NCBI RefSeq assembly: GCF_049445855.1
Contig: NZ_JBMSDV010000001.1
Coordinates: 558,001-622,000, forward strand
Direction of reading: 5' to 3'
Length of the DNA: 64,000 nucleotides
DNA from: JAGOCV01 sp049445855
GTDB lineage: Bacteria > Pseudomonadota > Gammaproteobacteria > Burkholderiales > Burkholderiaceae_C
Shown: piece by piece, positions 32,833 through 41,676 of the stretch
Numbering within the stretch: position 1 is the stretch's first letter
How the letters are laid out: every line of letters starts with the position of its first letter
Translations under genes and position numbers: made by a program
Notes under the pieces: model-generated
What the model saw: only the letters and a program-made list of their open reading frames with translations
Told to the model about the DNA's origin: nothing
Database searches by the model: none

Positions 32833-33942
32833 ATGAAGCATACAGCCATTGCCCTCCTCGCAGCTGCGCTCACCTTGCAAGCGAATGCCGATGTGCATCT
32901 CGTGCCTGCAGGTGAGTTCTCTGGCCGCGACGGGCGTCCGCAGGAGACCAAGTCATGGAAGCTCACTGATGACCAGGGCCGTGCGCTCGCCGCACGCCTG
33001 AACGCTCGTCACGTCAAAACGCAGTTCCAGTTCGACTACGAGCACCAGACCATGCTGGCCGAGCAAAACGGTCAGCCCGCGCCCGCCAGTGGCTGGGCCC
33101 AGCGCTTCGAGTGGCGCGACGGCGACGGCCTCTATGCGGTCGGCGTGCAGTGGACCGAACGTGCGCTGCAGATGCTGAAGTCGGGCGAGTATCGCTACAT
33201 CAGCCCGGTGCTGGTCTATCACAAGAAGACCGGCGAAGTCCTTGACGTGCTGAACGCGTCGCTGGTCGGCATCCCCAATCTCCTCGAACTCAATCCCGCT
33301 GCGCAAGAGCGCGTGGCGCGGCTCAACGCTTTCTTCACTCAACAGGAGTCAGACACCATGAACCCGATTCTCAAGGCGCTGCTGGCGGGCCTAGGCCTGG
33401 CCGACGCAGCGACTGAAGCCGAGGCCACCACGGCACTCTCGGCACTCAAGGCCAAGGCCGACCAGGTCGAAGGCCTGCAGGCCAAGGTGACCACCGCTGA
33501 AACCGAAGTCGCCCAGCTCAAGGCCAAGAGCACGAGCGAACCCGATCCCACGAAGTACGTGAGCATCGACAAGTTCAACACGCTGAACACCGAAGTGACT
33601 TCGCTGAAGGCGAAAGACTCGCAGCGCGAAGTGGACTCGCTCATCGAGCAGGCCAAGAACGACGGCAAGCTGACGCCCGCTGCCGAATCCGTCTGGCGCG
33701 ATGTGGGCAAGGCCGACATCGCCCAGCTCAAGGCACTGATCGAAAAGACGCCGGCCAACCCGGCGCTCGCCGGCCAGTCGCAGACCGGTGGCAAGAACCC
33801 GCCCGAGCAGGGCGAGCAGACCGTCGCGGATCTGACCACGGCGGCCAACAAGTACATCGCGGAGCAAGCCGCCCTGGGCATCCAGGTCGATTCGGCTCAG
33901 GCGGTGAACCACGTCATGAAGCAACAACAGAAGGCGGCCTGA
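32833..33942 (+). CDS. Mu I-like prohead protease with in-frame scaffold
   Basis: 369 aa. Residues 1-170 are the Mu I protease domain (VHLVPAGEFSGRDGRP, LNARHVKTQFQFDYEHQT, then YRYISPVLVYHKKTGEVLDV and LVGIPNL). The C-terminal half is coiled coil (KAKADQVEGLQAKVTTAETE) serving as scaffold. The protease is thought to remove scaffold during head maturation. The first 20 residues look like a signal peptide but probably are not exported in this context. Confidence 0.85.
   Translation: MKHTAIALLAAALTLQANADVHLVPAGEFSGRDGRPQETKSWKLTDDQGRALAARLNARHVKTQFQFDYEHQTMLAEQNGQPAPASGWAQRFEWRDGDGLYAVGVQWTERALQMLKSGEYRYISPVLVYHKKTGEVLDVLNASLVGIPNLLELNPAAQERVARLNAFFTQQESDTMNPILKALLAGLGLADAATEAEATTALSALKAKADQVEGLQAKVTTAETEVAQLKAKSTSEPDPTKYVSIDKFNTLNTEVTSLKAKDSQREVDSLIEQAKNDGKLTPAAESVWRDVGKADIAQLKALIEKTPANPALAGQSQTGGKNPPEQGEQTVADLTTAANKYIAEQAALGIQVDSAQAVNHVMKQQQKAA
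33358..33942 (+). CDS. Internal-start scaffold protein (Mu Z-like)
   Basis: ATG 33358 is in frame within the protease gene and preceded by ACAGGAG at good spacing. It would yield the 194-aa scaffold half alone, as gene Z lies within I in Mu. Expression is inferred from the ribosome site and the Mu parallel. Confidence 0.6.
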   Translation: MNPILKALLAGLGLADAATEAEATTALSALKAKADQVEGLQAKVTTAETEVAQLKAKSTSEPDPTKYVSIDKFNTLNTEVTSLKAKDSQREVDSLIEQAKNDGKLTPAAESVWRDVGKADIAQLKALIEKTPANPALAGQSQTGGKNPPEQGEQTVADLTTAANKYIAEQAALGIQVDSAQAVNHVMKQQQKAA

Positions 33943-33943
33943 C

Positions 33944-34318
33944 ATGAACGTCATCCTCGAAAAAACCTTTGTCGCGGGCGCTGCCATTGCAGCCTGCACC
34001 ATCGTCAAGCACGGCGCTGCCGATGACGCGGTGATTCCGGCGGCTGCCGCCACGGACTCGCTGCTCGGTGTCGCCTCGCGTGACTTCGATACCGCCATCG
34101 GCGAACGCATCGACATCATGACCCAGGGCGTCGCCAGCGTGAAGCTGGCCGGCACGGTCACCCGTGGCGGCCCCGTCACTTCCAACGCTGCAGGTTTGGG
34201 CGTGGCAGCTGCGCCCGCTGCAGGCTCCAACGTGCGCGTCATTGGCGTCGCCATGCAATCCGGCGTAGCCGGGGATGTGATCGACGTCCTGATCTCTCAG
34301 TCCGTGATGCAGGGCTGA
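33944..34318 (+). CDS. DUF2190 capsid-decoration-like protein
   Basis: 124 aa, alanine/glycine/valine-rich beta protein (FVAGAAIAACTIVKHGAADD, then GERIDIMTQGVASVKLAG). DUF2190 proteins sit next to the major capsid gene and are likely capsid cement. ATG 33944 overlaps the protease stop region with one base between. Confidence 0.75.
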   Translation: MNVILEKTFVAGAAIAACTIVKHGAADDAVIPAAAATDSLLGVASRDFDTAIGERIDIMTQGVASVKLAGTVTRGGPVTSNAAGLGVAAAPAAGSNVRVIGVAMQSGVAGDVIDVLISQSVMQG

Positions 34319-34346
34319 TCAACAGAAACAACCAGGAGAACGATCC

Positions 34347-35276
34347 ATGAAGCGTCCCTATCCCGTCGATGCGCGCTTGACCGCCATCGCCCTCGCGTAC
34401 CGCAATCCGGACATCGCGCTCATCGCCGATGACATCCTGCCGCGCACGCCCACTGATGCCGACTTCAAGTGGCTGAAGTACGACCTGGCACAGGGCTTCA
34501 CCCTGCCGGACACCAAGGTCGGCCGCAAGTCGATGCCTGGCGAAGTCGAGTTCGTCGGTACCGAGCAGCAAAGCACCGTCGATGATCACGGTCTCGACGA
34601 CATCGTCCCGAACACGGACATCGAAGACGACAACCAGAACGTCGATCCGCTGGGCAAGGCCACCATGTTCACGACGCAGCTGGTGCAGCTGGCGCGCGAG
34701 AAGCGGGTTGCCGACCTGGTGTTCAACACGGGCAGCTATCTGGCTGGCAACCAGGCCACGCTGTCTGGCACGTCGCAGTGGAGCGACTTCACCAACAGCA
34801 ATCCGGTGGACGCAATCTTTGCAGCGCTGGATATCCCGGTGATGCGTCCGAACGTCGCCGGCTTCGGCCAAGCTACATGGACGAAGCTTCGTCAGCATCC
34901 CAAGCTCGTGCAGGCCATCAAGGGCACGAACCAGGCGACCGGTGCCATCACCCGCCAGGAGTTCTGCGACTTCTTCGAGATCGCGCAGATCCACATCGGT
35001 GCCGGCTTCATCAATACCGCCAAGAAGGGGCAGGCGGCTGCTATGTCGCGCTGCTGGGGCAAACATGCGGCCTTCATCTACCGCGACCGCGCAGCAGGCC
35101 CGCAAGCCGGCGTGACCTTCGGCTTCACCGCCGAAAAGGCCAAGCTGCAAGCCGTGGTGATCGACGAGCCGAAGCTCGGCGTGGACGGCTCCAAGCGCGT
35201 GCGTGTCTACGAACGCGTGAAGGAAGTCGTCACGGCCACCGAGCTGGGCTACTACTTCCAGAACGCCGTGGCCTGA
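34347..35276 (+). CDS. Major capsid protein
   Basis: 309 aa in the position of Mu T. It has the HK97-like course: an N-terminal arm (VDARLTAIALAYRNPDIALI), an acidic stretch EDDNQNVDPLGKATMFTTQL, and a long alpha/beta C-terminal half ending VYERVKEVVTATELGYYF. The preceding AACCAGGAG is a strong ribosome site as expected for the most abundant head protein. Sequence is closer to the BcepMu-type capsid group than to Mu T as far as I can judge. Confidence 0.8.
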   Translation: MKRPYPVDARLTAIALAYRNPDIALIADDILPRTPTDADFKWLKYDLAQGFTLPDTKVGRKSMPGEVEFVGTEQQSTVDDHGLDDIVPNTDIEDDNQNVDPLGKATMFTTQLVQLAREKRVADLVFNTGSYLAGNQATLSGTSQWSDFTNSNPVDAIFAALDIPVMRPNVAGFGQATWTKLRQHPKLVQAIKGTNQATGAITRQEFCDFFEIAQIHIGAGFINTAKKGQAAAMSRCWGKHAAFIYRDRAAGPQAGVTFGFTAEKAKLQAVVIDEPKLGVDGSKRVRVYERVKEVVTATELGYYFQNAVA

Positions 35277-35304
35277 TCGGCCGGAAAGGTAAGAGGTTAC
35301 ACAC

Positions 35305-35469
35305 ATGGCTACCGCAGCACCGAAGACCTTCTCCGTGAAGGCCAAGACGCCCGTCGAGCACAGCGGCCAGCGCTATGAGCCTGGCAGCGACATCGGCGAG
35401 CTGACCGAGAAGCAGGCCGACGCGCTCGTCGATGTCGGCGCGGCCGAAGACAAGAAGGCCGAGAAGTAA
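35305..35469 (+). CDS. Small head-region protein, 54 aa
   Basis: From ATG 35305 after AAGAGG. It begins MATAAPKTFSVKAKTPVEHS; the rest includes YEPGSDIGELTEKQADALVD and a lysine-rich end. This VKA...PG...L form is a common short protein (about 50-60 aa) next to capsid genes in Mu-like phages. Role unknown. Confidence 0.65.
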   Translation: MATAAPKTFSVKAKTPVEHSGQRYEPGSDIGELTEKQADALVDVGAAEDKKAEK

Positions 35470-35495
35470 CACCTGCTGTCGCAATGGTGTTGATC

Positions 35496-35525
35496 GGTGC
35501 CGCGGCGCGACGCAGCTGCGGCACC
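35496..35525 (+). terminator. Hairpin after capsid genes
   Basis: GGTGCCGC (35496-35503) pairs perfectly with GCGGCACC (35518-35525). It lies in a 181-base gap without genes, between the capsid block and gp36. No T-run follows, so it may limit rather than stop transcription. Confidence 0.4.
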
Positions 35526-35650
35526 GGGAGCCAGTCACCAGGCCGGGGCGTCAGGGCGCAAGCCCTCCCGGATCTGCAAGCCTCAGTTGACCACTGAGTT
35601 CTGCCCCCACCGAGTTGCGGGGGACAGACCTGAGTGATCCACCAACCACC

Positions 35651-36157
35651 ATGAGCTACGCCACCGCCCTCGACCTGATCACCCGCTTCGACGCGGAAGA
35701 GATCGCCCAGCGCGCCGACCGCATCATGCCGCGTCGCGTGTTTGGTCCTCTGCTGACGGCCGTGGCATCGAGCGCCGACCTGTCGGATTACGACGTGGAC
35801 GAAGTCGCGCAAGCGGGCGTTGCCATGATCCGTGTGCAGCGCGCCCTGGATGACGCACGCGATGCGATCAACAGCTACATCAGCTCGAAGTACTCGCTGC
35901 CCATTTTCCCGGTGCCTGCCATCCTGCAGCGCCTGGCATGCGATCTGGCGCGCTTCTACCTGTACGACGACACGGCCACCGAGCAGGTGAAAGACCGGCA
36001 CACGGCTGCGATGAAGCTGCTGGACGACGTGCGCGCAGGCAAAGCGCAGCTCGGCGCTGATGCGGCCACCGGCGAGCAGCCGCCCAGCTCGGCCGGCGCG
36101 GAGCTGGTGAGCGGTGAGCGCGTCTGGCAGCGCGACCGCTCCAAAGGGTTCATCTGA
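35651..36157 (+). CDS. DUF1320 protein (Mu gp36-like)
   Basis: 168 aa. ALDLITRFDAEEIAQRADRI and INSYISSKYSLPIFPVPAIL are the DUF1320 landmarks, a head-tail connector-type protein. The ribosome site is weak; TTG 35615 would add 12 residues. It overlaps the next gene by one base (TGATG). Confidence 0.82.
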   Translation: MSYATALDLITRFDAEEIAQRADRIMPRRVFGPLLTAVASSADLSDYDVDEVAQAGVAMIRVQRALDDARDAINSYISSKYSLPIFPVPAILQRLACDLARFYLYDDTATEQVKDRHTAAMKLLDDVRAGKAQLGADAATGEQPPSSAGAELVSGERVWQRDRSKGFI

Positions 36158-36684
36158 TGGTCGCCGCGACCACCGCCGTCATTGAAGGCGCAGTCGCCCT
36201 GCAACTGGGCATGCGCCGCATGCGCCAGTTGGGTGACAGCTCGCGCCCGATCTTCGATGCCATCGGCCAGTACGGCGAGAGCAGCACGCGGCTGCGCTTC
36301 AAGAAGGGTATCGGCCCGGATGGCGCACGCTGGAAGCCCAGCGCGCGTGCTTTGGCATCGGGCGGCCAGACTCTGGTCAACAAGGGCGCACACGGCGGCT
36401 TGCTGGGCAGCATCACCTATCGCGCAGACAACGAGTCCGCCGAGTGGGGCACGAACAAGATCTATGCGGCAATCCACCAGTTCGGCGGAACGATTCGTCC
36501 GCGAGCTGCGCGCAACCTTCGATTCCGGACGGCTGGCGGCGCATTCGTCAGCACCAAGCGCGTCGTGATGCCGGCGCGCCCGTTCCTCGGCCTGAACGAC
36601 GAGGATCACCGCGAGATCCCACAGATCGTCGTGGACGTGGTGAAGGCTGCGGAAGCCGGCCGCATGGGTGGAGGCTTCGTCTGA
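36157..36684 (+). CDS. Phage virion morphogenesis protein (GpS-like)
   Basis: 175 aa of the P2 GpS/Mu virion morphogenesis family: GQYGESSTRLRFKKGIGPDG, RWKPSARALASGG, LLGSITYRADN and YAAIHQFGG are its signatures. It takes part in tail completion or head-tail joining. Coupled on both sides by TGATG. Confidence 0.85.
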   Translation: MVAATTAVIEGAVALQLGMRRMRQLGDSSRPIFDAIGQYGESSTRLRFKKGIGPDGARWKPSARALASGGQTLVNKGAHGGLLGSITYRADNESAEWGTNKIYAAIHQFGGTIRPRAARNLRFRTAGGAFVSTKRVVMPARPFLGLNDEDHREIPQIVVDVVKAAEAGRMGGGFV

Positions 36685-37295
36685 TGCTTGCCTTCCATGA
36701 AACCGCTTTACTGGACGCGTTGAAGAACCGTCCAGGTCTGAAGCTCTCGCTGCGGCATGTTGGCGCAATCCCGGACGTGCCAGACGAGAAGCTACTCGCG
36801 CAGTACCAAACTGACGCGCCCGCCATCTACCTGGCCGCGCCCAAGCTCGTCGTGGAAAACGACACGGCGAAGATCCGCGCCGTCCTGGTGATCATGGTGC
36901 GCAACGTCGGTGACCGCGACCAGGCACGCAAGGGCAATGCGAGGGAGCTGGGCATCGACCAGTACCTCACGCTGATCCTGCGAACGGTGAATGGCAAGTT
37001 CATCGGCGACACGAGCTGGTTCTGCAAGAGCGCCGAGTTCGCTGACGACAACCTGTTCGTGAAGCACGGCCTCACAGCGATGGAAGTTGCCATTGAATCC
37101 GGCGCAATTGAGCTGCCCTACGAAGCGCCGGCACCGGATATGCCGCTGGACGACTTCGAGCACTTCCATGCCGACATCGACATCGTGCCGCACACCCTCT
37201 CCGCGGAATACGGCAAGTGGCTTCAGCAGCCGCCCGACTACACGACCTCGCGCCCCGATGCGCAAGCCGATCTTTCACTTGCAGGAGGCTCCTGA
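36684..37295 (+). CDS. DUF1834 protein (Mu gp37-like)
   Basis: 203 aa with the gp37 course: FHETALLDALKNRP at the start, APAIYLAAPKLVVEND, then ARELGIDQYLTLILRTVNGK and a tail of acidic DDFEHFHADIDIVP. Present in this position in all Mu-like tails, probably in head-tail connection; role not established. Confidence 0.82.
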   Translation: MLAFHETALLDALKNRPGLKLSLRHVGAIPDVPDEKLLAQYQTDAPAIYLAAPKLVVENDTAKIRAVLVIMVRNVGDRDQARKGNARELGIDQYLTLILRTVNGKFIGDTSWFCKSAEFADDNLFVKHGLTAMEVAIESGAIELPYEAPAPDMPLDDFEHFHADIDIVPHTLSAEYGKWLQQPPDYTTSRPDAQADLSLAGGS

Positions 37296-37501
37296 TGAGC
37301 ACTGAAGAACGCGTTTTCATCAAGCCGGGCGTGATGCCCGACGGCACGCCCATGAAGGCGCGCAAGCCGATGGGTGGCTTTCTCGCCGACGAAGGCGAAG
37401 AGGTGATCCTGGACAGCCACTGGCGTCGCCGCCTGGCGGACAAGGACGTGGTGCTGGCCGAGAAGCCTGCCGAGTCCAAGTCTGGCAAGGCCCCCAAGTA
37501 A
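37295..37501 (+). CDS. DUF2635 protein (Mu gp38-like)
   Basis: 68 aa. FIKPGVMPDGTPMKARKP is typical of DUF2635. Strong GCAGGAGG ribosome site and TGATG coupling. Lies directly before the sheath gene as in Mu. Function unknown. Confidence 0.8.
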   Translation: MSTEERVFIKPGVMPDGTPMKARKPMGGFLADEGEEVILDSHWRRRLADKDVVLAEKPAESKSGKAPK

Positions 37502-37516
37502 CTACCGGAGCCAACC

Positions 37517-38989
37517 ATGCCCGACAACATCACTTTCAACACGCTGCCGATCGACATCCGCACGCCTGGTCAGTACATCGAGATCGACAACAGCAAGGCG
37601 CTGCGCGGACTGCCGAACATGAACCGCCGCATGCTGTTCATCGGCAACAAGCTGGCAGCTGGCACGGCAGCCGGTGGTGCGCTGCAGCGCATCAACAGCG
37701 CAGCGGAAGCCGCGACGCTCTTCGGTCGCGGCAGTGTGCTGCACGAGATGCTCAAGTTCGCCCGCGATGCCAACAAGACCAGCGACATCTGGGCCATCGG
37801 CCTTGACGATCTGGGCGGCGGCGTTGCCCAGGTGCAGACCATCACTGTCACGGTGACGACCGCGCAGGCCGGCACCATTTCGCTGTACGTGAACGGCCAG
37901 AAGCTGTCGGTCGGTGTGTCTGCCGGTGACGCCGTGGCGACCATCGCCACCGCAATCGCGGCCGCGATCAACGCGTACCTCGATGGCCCCGTGACCGCTA
38001 CCTCCGCCGCCGGCGTCGTGACAGTCACGGCTCGCCACAAGGGCCAGTTCACCGCCGACATCGATCTGCGCGTCAACTACTACTCTGACGAGAAGACGCC
38101 CACGGGCGTTACCCTGGTAGTGGCAGCCGGCGCTGCTGGCGCCGGCAACCCGGACGTTGCTACGGCACTCGCTGCCATCAACTCCGAGTCGTTCTACAGC
38201 ATCGTGACGCCTTACAACGATGCAGCCAACCTCACGAAGCTGGAGACCGAGTTCAACAGCCGCTGGGGCGGAATGGACATGCGGACCGGTCATGTGTTCT
38301 ACGGGTTCAAGGGAACGCAAGGCCAGATCACCACGCACGGCAGCGCGCGCAACAGCCCGCACAGCTCATTCATCGGCGTGAAGAACCCGCCGCAGGCACC
38401 CTACATCTGGGCGTCGGTGTTCGCCGCTGTCGTCGAGTTCAACGGTGCCATCGACCCGGCCCGGCCGTTCCAGACGGTGGCGCTGCCTGGACTGCTGCCG
38501 CCTGCTCAGGCGGACCGCTACACGCGTCTGGAGCGCGATCTGAACCTGCGCGACGGCTGCAGCACCTTTACCGTTGATCAAGGCGGAAACGTGCTCATCG
38601 AGCGCGTGGTCACGACCTACCAGGTCAACGCCTACGGTCTTGACGACGTGAGCTACCTTGACCTGGAAACGAAGTGGACCGTGGACTACATGCGCTTTGC
38701 GTTCCGCGCCGCCATCGCGTTCAACTTCCCGCGCCACAAGCTGGCAGACGACGGCACGAACTTCGCGCCGGGTCAGGCCGTGGCTACGCCCAGCACCATC
38801 AAGAGTGTGTTGCTGGCAACGGCCCGGCAACTCGAAGAGGTTGGCCTGCTGGAAAACTTTGCTCAGTTCAAGACCGACCTGATCGTGGTGCGCAGCACGA
38901 GTGACCGCAACCGCGTGAACGCGATTCTGCCGCCCGACGTGGTCAACCAGTTCCGCGTGTTCGCGGCGTCGGTGCAGTTCATCCTGTAA
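37517..38989 (+). CDS. Tail sheath protein (Mu L-like)
   Basis: 490 aa. Sheath landmarks: IDIRTPGQYIEIDNSKALRG at the start, a variable beta domain (about 110-200), RTGHVFYGFKGTQGQIT, then LERDLNLRDGCSTFTVDQGG and VSYLDLETKWTVDYMRF near the end. It forms the contractile outer tube, so this is a myovirus-type particle. Full family length. Confidence 0.9.
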   Translation: MPDNITFNTLPIDIRTPGQYIEIDNSKALRGLPNMNRRMLFIGNKLAAGTAAGGALQRINSAAEAATLFGRGSVLHEMLKFARDANKTSDIWAIGLDDLGGGVAQVQTITVTVTTAQAGTISLYVNGQKLSVGVSAGDAVATIATAIAAAINAYLDGPVTATSAAGVVTVTARHKGQFTADIDLRVNYYSDEKTPTGVTLVVAAGAAGAGNPDVATALAAINSESFYSIVTPYNDAANLTKLETEFNSRWGGMDMRTGHVFYGFKGTQGQITTHGSARNSPHSSFIGVKNPPQAPYIWASVFAAVVEFNGAIDPARPFQTVALPGLLPPAQADRYTRLERDLNLRDGCSTFTVDQGGNVLIERVVTTYQVNAYGLDDVSYLDLETKWTVDYMRFAFRAAIAFNFPRHKLADDGTNFAPGQAVATPSTIKSVLLATARQLEEVGLLENFAQFKTDLIVVRSTSDRNRVNAILPPDVVNQFRVFAASVQFIL

Positions 38990-39001
38990 GGAGAAGAGAT
39001 C

Positions 39002-39352
39002 ATGTCCCAAGTCACCGGCAAGGTGGTTTTCACCATCAATGGCAAACGCCTTCGCAGCAAGGAAGGCGCGAAGCTCAACATGGGCGGTATCGCCCGCGAT
39101 CCCGCCCTATCCGACAGCGGCGTAGATGGGTACACCGAGAAGTACGAGGTGCCGCAGGTGGATTGCACCATCAACCACACAGCGGACATCAGCCTCCAGG
39201 AGATCCAGAACTTCAAGGACGGCACCGGGACATTCGAGACCGACACCGGCCGGATCTTCACGTTGAAGGACGCCTGGTGCGCGAAGCCGCCCGAGATGAC
39301 CAAGGGCGAAGTGACCCTGGTCTTCCAGGCGCGGGAGTGCCTGGAGGGCTGA
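39002..39352 (+). CDS. Tail tube protein (Mu M-like)
   Basis: 116 aa: VTGKVVFTINGKRLRSKEGA, YEVPQVDCTINHTADISLQE and TFETDTGRIFTLKDAW fit the Mu gp40 tube family. AAGGAG at the right distance. It polymerises inside the sheath. Confidence 0.87.
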   Translation: MSQVTGKVVFTINGKRLRSKEGAKLNMGGIARDPALSDSGVDGYTEKYEVPQVDCTINHTADISLQEIQNFKDGTGTFETDTGRIFTLKDAWCAKPPEMTKGEVTLVFQARECLEG

Positions 39353-39431
39353 GCGGATTCCACCCAACACGCGAGCCACCCGCTGCGGTGGCTTTCGTGC
39401 CTCTTGAAAACCGTTTTACAGGAGCTTGAAC

Positions 39432-39722
39432 ATGAGTCTCACCATTACCAAGAAGCTGCCCTTCAAGTGGAAGGTCGGCGGCAAAGAAGTCCAGGAAGTC
39501 GAAGTTCGCCCCGCCACGATGGCAGACGTTTGCGATGCCGAAGGCGAGGCCTCTGCAATGCAGATGAACAACTTCAACATCCAGATGGCGTGCCGTCAGG
39601 TCGTGCGAGCCGGCGATTTCACGGGCCCATTCGTCGCCTCGCATTTCAAGGAGCTGCGTGCAAACCAGTTCGGCGTGATCGTGAACGCGATGCGCGAGGC
39701 TGATCAGCTGGGGGAAGGTTAG
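39432..39722 (+). CDS. Tail assembly chaperone (Mu gp41-like)
   Basis: 96 aa (MSLTITKKLPFKWKVGGKEV, then RPATMADVCDAEGEA and FKELRANQFGVIVNAMREAD). It corresponds to lambda G. It ends just after a G5 run (39710-39714), where a -1 shift reads into the following frame. TTG 39426 would add two residues. Confidence 0.82.
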   Translation: MSLTITKKLPFKWKVGGKEVQEVEVRPATMADVCDAEGEASAMQMNNFNIQMACRQVVRAGDFTGPFVASHFKELRANQFGVIVNAMREADQLGEG

Positions 39723-39865
39723 TCCGCCGTCGGGCGGACTTCCACAAGAGCGTGATGCTGTTGTCGATGCGGTTGCACTGGAGCCGCGAGTCGATCATGG
39801 CATTGAGCCACGCTGAGTTTGAGTTCTACGTCACAGAAGTGCTGAAGCAAACCGAGCAAGACTAG
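39713..39865 (+). CDS. -1 frameshift extension of tail chaperone (gp42-like)
   Basis: In the -1 frame the reading continues through GRLVRRRADFHKSVMLLSMR, then WSRESIMALSHAEFEFYVTE, and stops at 39863-39865. There is no good start of its own. The slip site is CTG-GGG-GAA with five Gs. It makes the lambda GT-like fusion needed for tape-measure assembly; frameshifted chaperones are conserved in long-tailed phages. Confidence 0.75.
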   Translation, partial: GRLVRRRADFHKSVMLLSMRLHWSRESIMALSHAEFEFYVTEVLKQTEQD

Positions 39866-39867
39866 CA

Positions 39868-41676
39868 ATGAGCCAGTACAACGTCAGCGTCCTCGTCAAT
39901 GGCAACATCGCCGGCTACCGCCGTGCGATGCAGGACGCTGAGCGCACGACGCGGAGCTTCTCCAGTCTGGCGCAGCGCGAGTTCGCAAAGATCCGCGAGT
40001 TCGCGCGCAGCACGCAGGGCCAGCTCGCCGGCCTCGGATTGTCTGTTGGTTTCACCCAGCTGCAGCGCAACGCGGCTCAGTTGCAGAAGACGCTCACGCA
40101 GGTACGGCTGACCGCCGGCATGAGCGCACGCGAGCAGCAAGAGGCATATCAGGCCATGTTCGACATGGTCAAGCGCAATGGCGGTGTCATCGAGGAGACC
40201 GTTGGCGGGTTCAACAGCCTGGTGCAGGCCGGCCTGAAGTTCAAGGAAGCAATGGCCGCCACCGAGGCGATCAACATGGCGCGCGCAGTGACCGGCGCGT
40301 CGGACTCCGTGCTCGCAAGTGCCTTGACCGTCGGTTCTGCGAATTACGGTTTCGACCTCGCCAAGGCGGGCGTCGCAACACAGATGCTCGACAAGATGGC
40401 CGTCGCCGGTCGCCTGGGCAACGCCGAACTGGAGAACCTGTCTAACATCTTCCCGCGCGTCGCGCAGCGCGCACAGAGCGCCGGGTTCTCCTTTGACAAG
40501 ACACTCGCCTTCATCGAAGGCTTGTCGCAGATCGAGCGCCAGCCCGAGCGCCTGGCGACGCTGGCCGACTCGACGCTGCGCCTCTTCACCAACGCCAAGT
40601 ATGCGAAGGATGCAGAGAAGGCAGTTGGCGTCAAGTTCTTCCAGGCGGACGGTAGCCGTCGCGACCCGCTCGCAATCCTGGAAGACATGCGCAAGAAGTA
40701 CCAGGCGCTCACGACCGACGCTCAGCGCTTCCAATTCATCTCAAAGGGTTTTCAGAACACGGACCTCGACACGCAGCGTGGCATCCAGGCGCTGCTGTCG
40801 GGCCGGCAGCTCGACGACATCCGCGACTTCGAACGCCAGATCGCGTCGGCCGGCGGCACGCTTGCGCGAGATCTCGCCACCGCTACCGACAACGCGGTTG
40901 ACCAGGCGTCACGGCTGAAGAACGTCCTCCGCGAAGCGGCCGAAGACTTCGCGCGGCCGCTGAACGACGCCTTCACTCGCGGCACGAAGTGGTTGCTCGA
41001 CTCGAAAGGCGTCACGGGTGGGCAGCTGCTCGCCGGTGGAGCTGCGGGAGCGGCCGGTCTGTATGCGGCGAGTCGGCTCTTGCCTCCGATGCTACGCAGC
41101 GTCGCTGGCCGCTTCGGCGGCGTGGGTGCCGGGGTGGCGACGGGCAAGGCGCTCGAAGCCGCGGCTGGTGTTACGCCCGTGTATGTCACCAACTGGAGCG
41201 AGATGAGTGGCGGCGGAGGCGGAGGTCTACTAGGGACTGCTGGGGCTGCGGCCGGAGGCGCTGCGTCGGTGGGCTTCCTCGCCCGTATGCGCGGCTTGAT
41301 TGGCGCTGGGGCGCTGGTAGGCAGCGCGCCCCTTGGCGTTACCGCCGGTGCAGGCGCTGGTGGCCTGGCCGCAATCGGTGCCGGGGTCGGCGCTGCCGGC
41401 CTCGCCGGCTACGGCGCAGGTAGCCTGCTTTACAAGGCCGTCGAAAACACCACCTTCGTTGAACGCATCGAGAAGATCCTCGCCGCGTTCGGCAACGAGA
41501 ATGCGCAGCGCTCGGTGGCTATCAACGAGTCGCTGCGCAGCACGAAGGTCGGTGGTGAGATCACTGTGCGCGTGTTGTCCGATCCGAGCGTGCCCGTGCA
41601 GCACCAAGTCAAGCCGTTCAATGGAACGCGCATGTCGGCCGACGTCGGCCATTCCAACCAGGCAGCGGGCTACTGA
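39868..41676 (+). CDS. Tail tape measure protein
   Basis: 602 aa. The N-terminal 120 residues have coiled coil (MQDAERTTRSFSSLAQREFA), then the TMP core signature LVQAGLKFKEAMAATEAINM with VTGASDSVLASALTVG, and a glycine/alanine-rich hydrophobic region (about 345-520) likely to cross the inner membrane during DNA entry. Short for a Mu-type tape measure, implying a short tail. Confidence 0.87.
   Translation: MSQYNVSVLVNGNIAGYRRAMQDAERTTRSFSSLAQREFAKIREFARSTQGQLAGLGLSVGFTQLQRNAAQLQKTLTQVRLTAGMSAREQQEAYQAMFDMVKRNGGVIEETVGGFNSLVQAGLKFKEAMAATEAINMARAVTGASDSVLASALTVGSANYGFDLAKAGVATQMLDKMAVAGRLGNAELENLSNIFPRVAQRAQSAGFSFDKTLAFIEGLSQIERQPERLATLADSTLRLFTNAKYAKDAEKAVGVKFFQADGSRRDPLAILEDMRKKYQALTTDAQRFQFISKGFQNTDLDTQRGIQALLSGRQLDDIRDFERQIASAGGTLARDLATATDNAVDQASRLKNVLREAAEDFARPLNDAFTRGTKWLLDSKGVTGGQLLAGGAAGAAGLYAASRLLPPMLRSVAGRFGGVGAGVATGKALEAAAGVTPVYVTNWSEMSGGGGGGLLGTAGAAAGGAASVGFLARMRGLIGAGALVGSAPLGVTAGAGAGGLAAIGAGVGAAGLAGYGAGSLLYKAVENTTFVERIEKILAAFGNENAQRSVAINESLRSTKVGGEITVRVLSDPSVPVQHQVKPFNGTRMSADVGHSNQAAGY

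Noticed and set aside
32624..32836. 70-aa frame coupled by ATGA to the F-like gene
   Set aside because: Composition is not protein-like and it reads across the late palindrome, so I treat it as non-coding.
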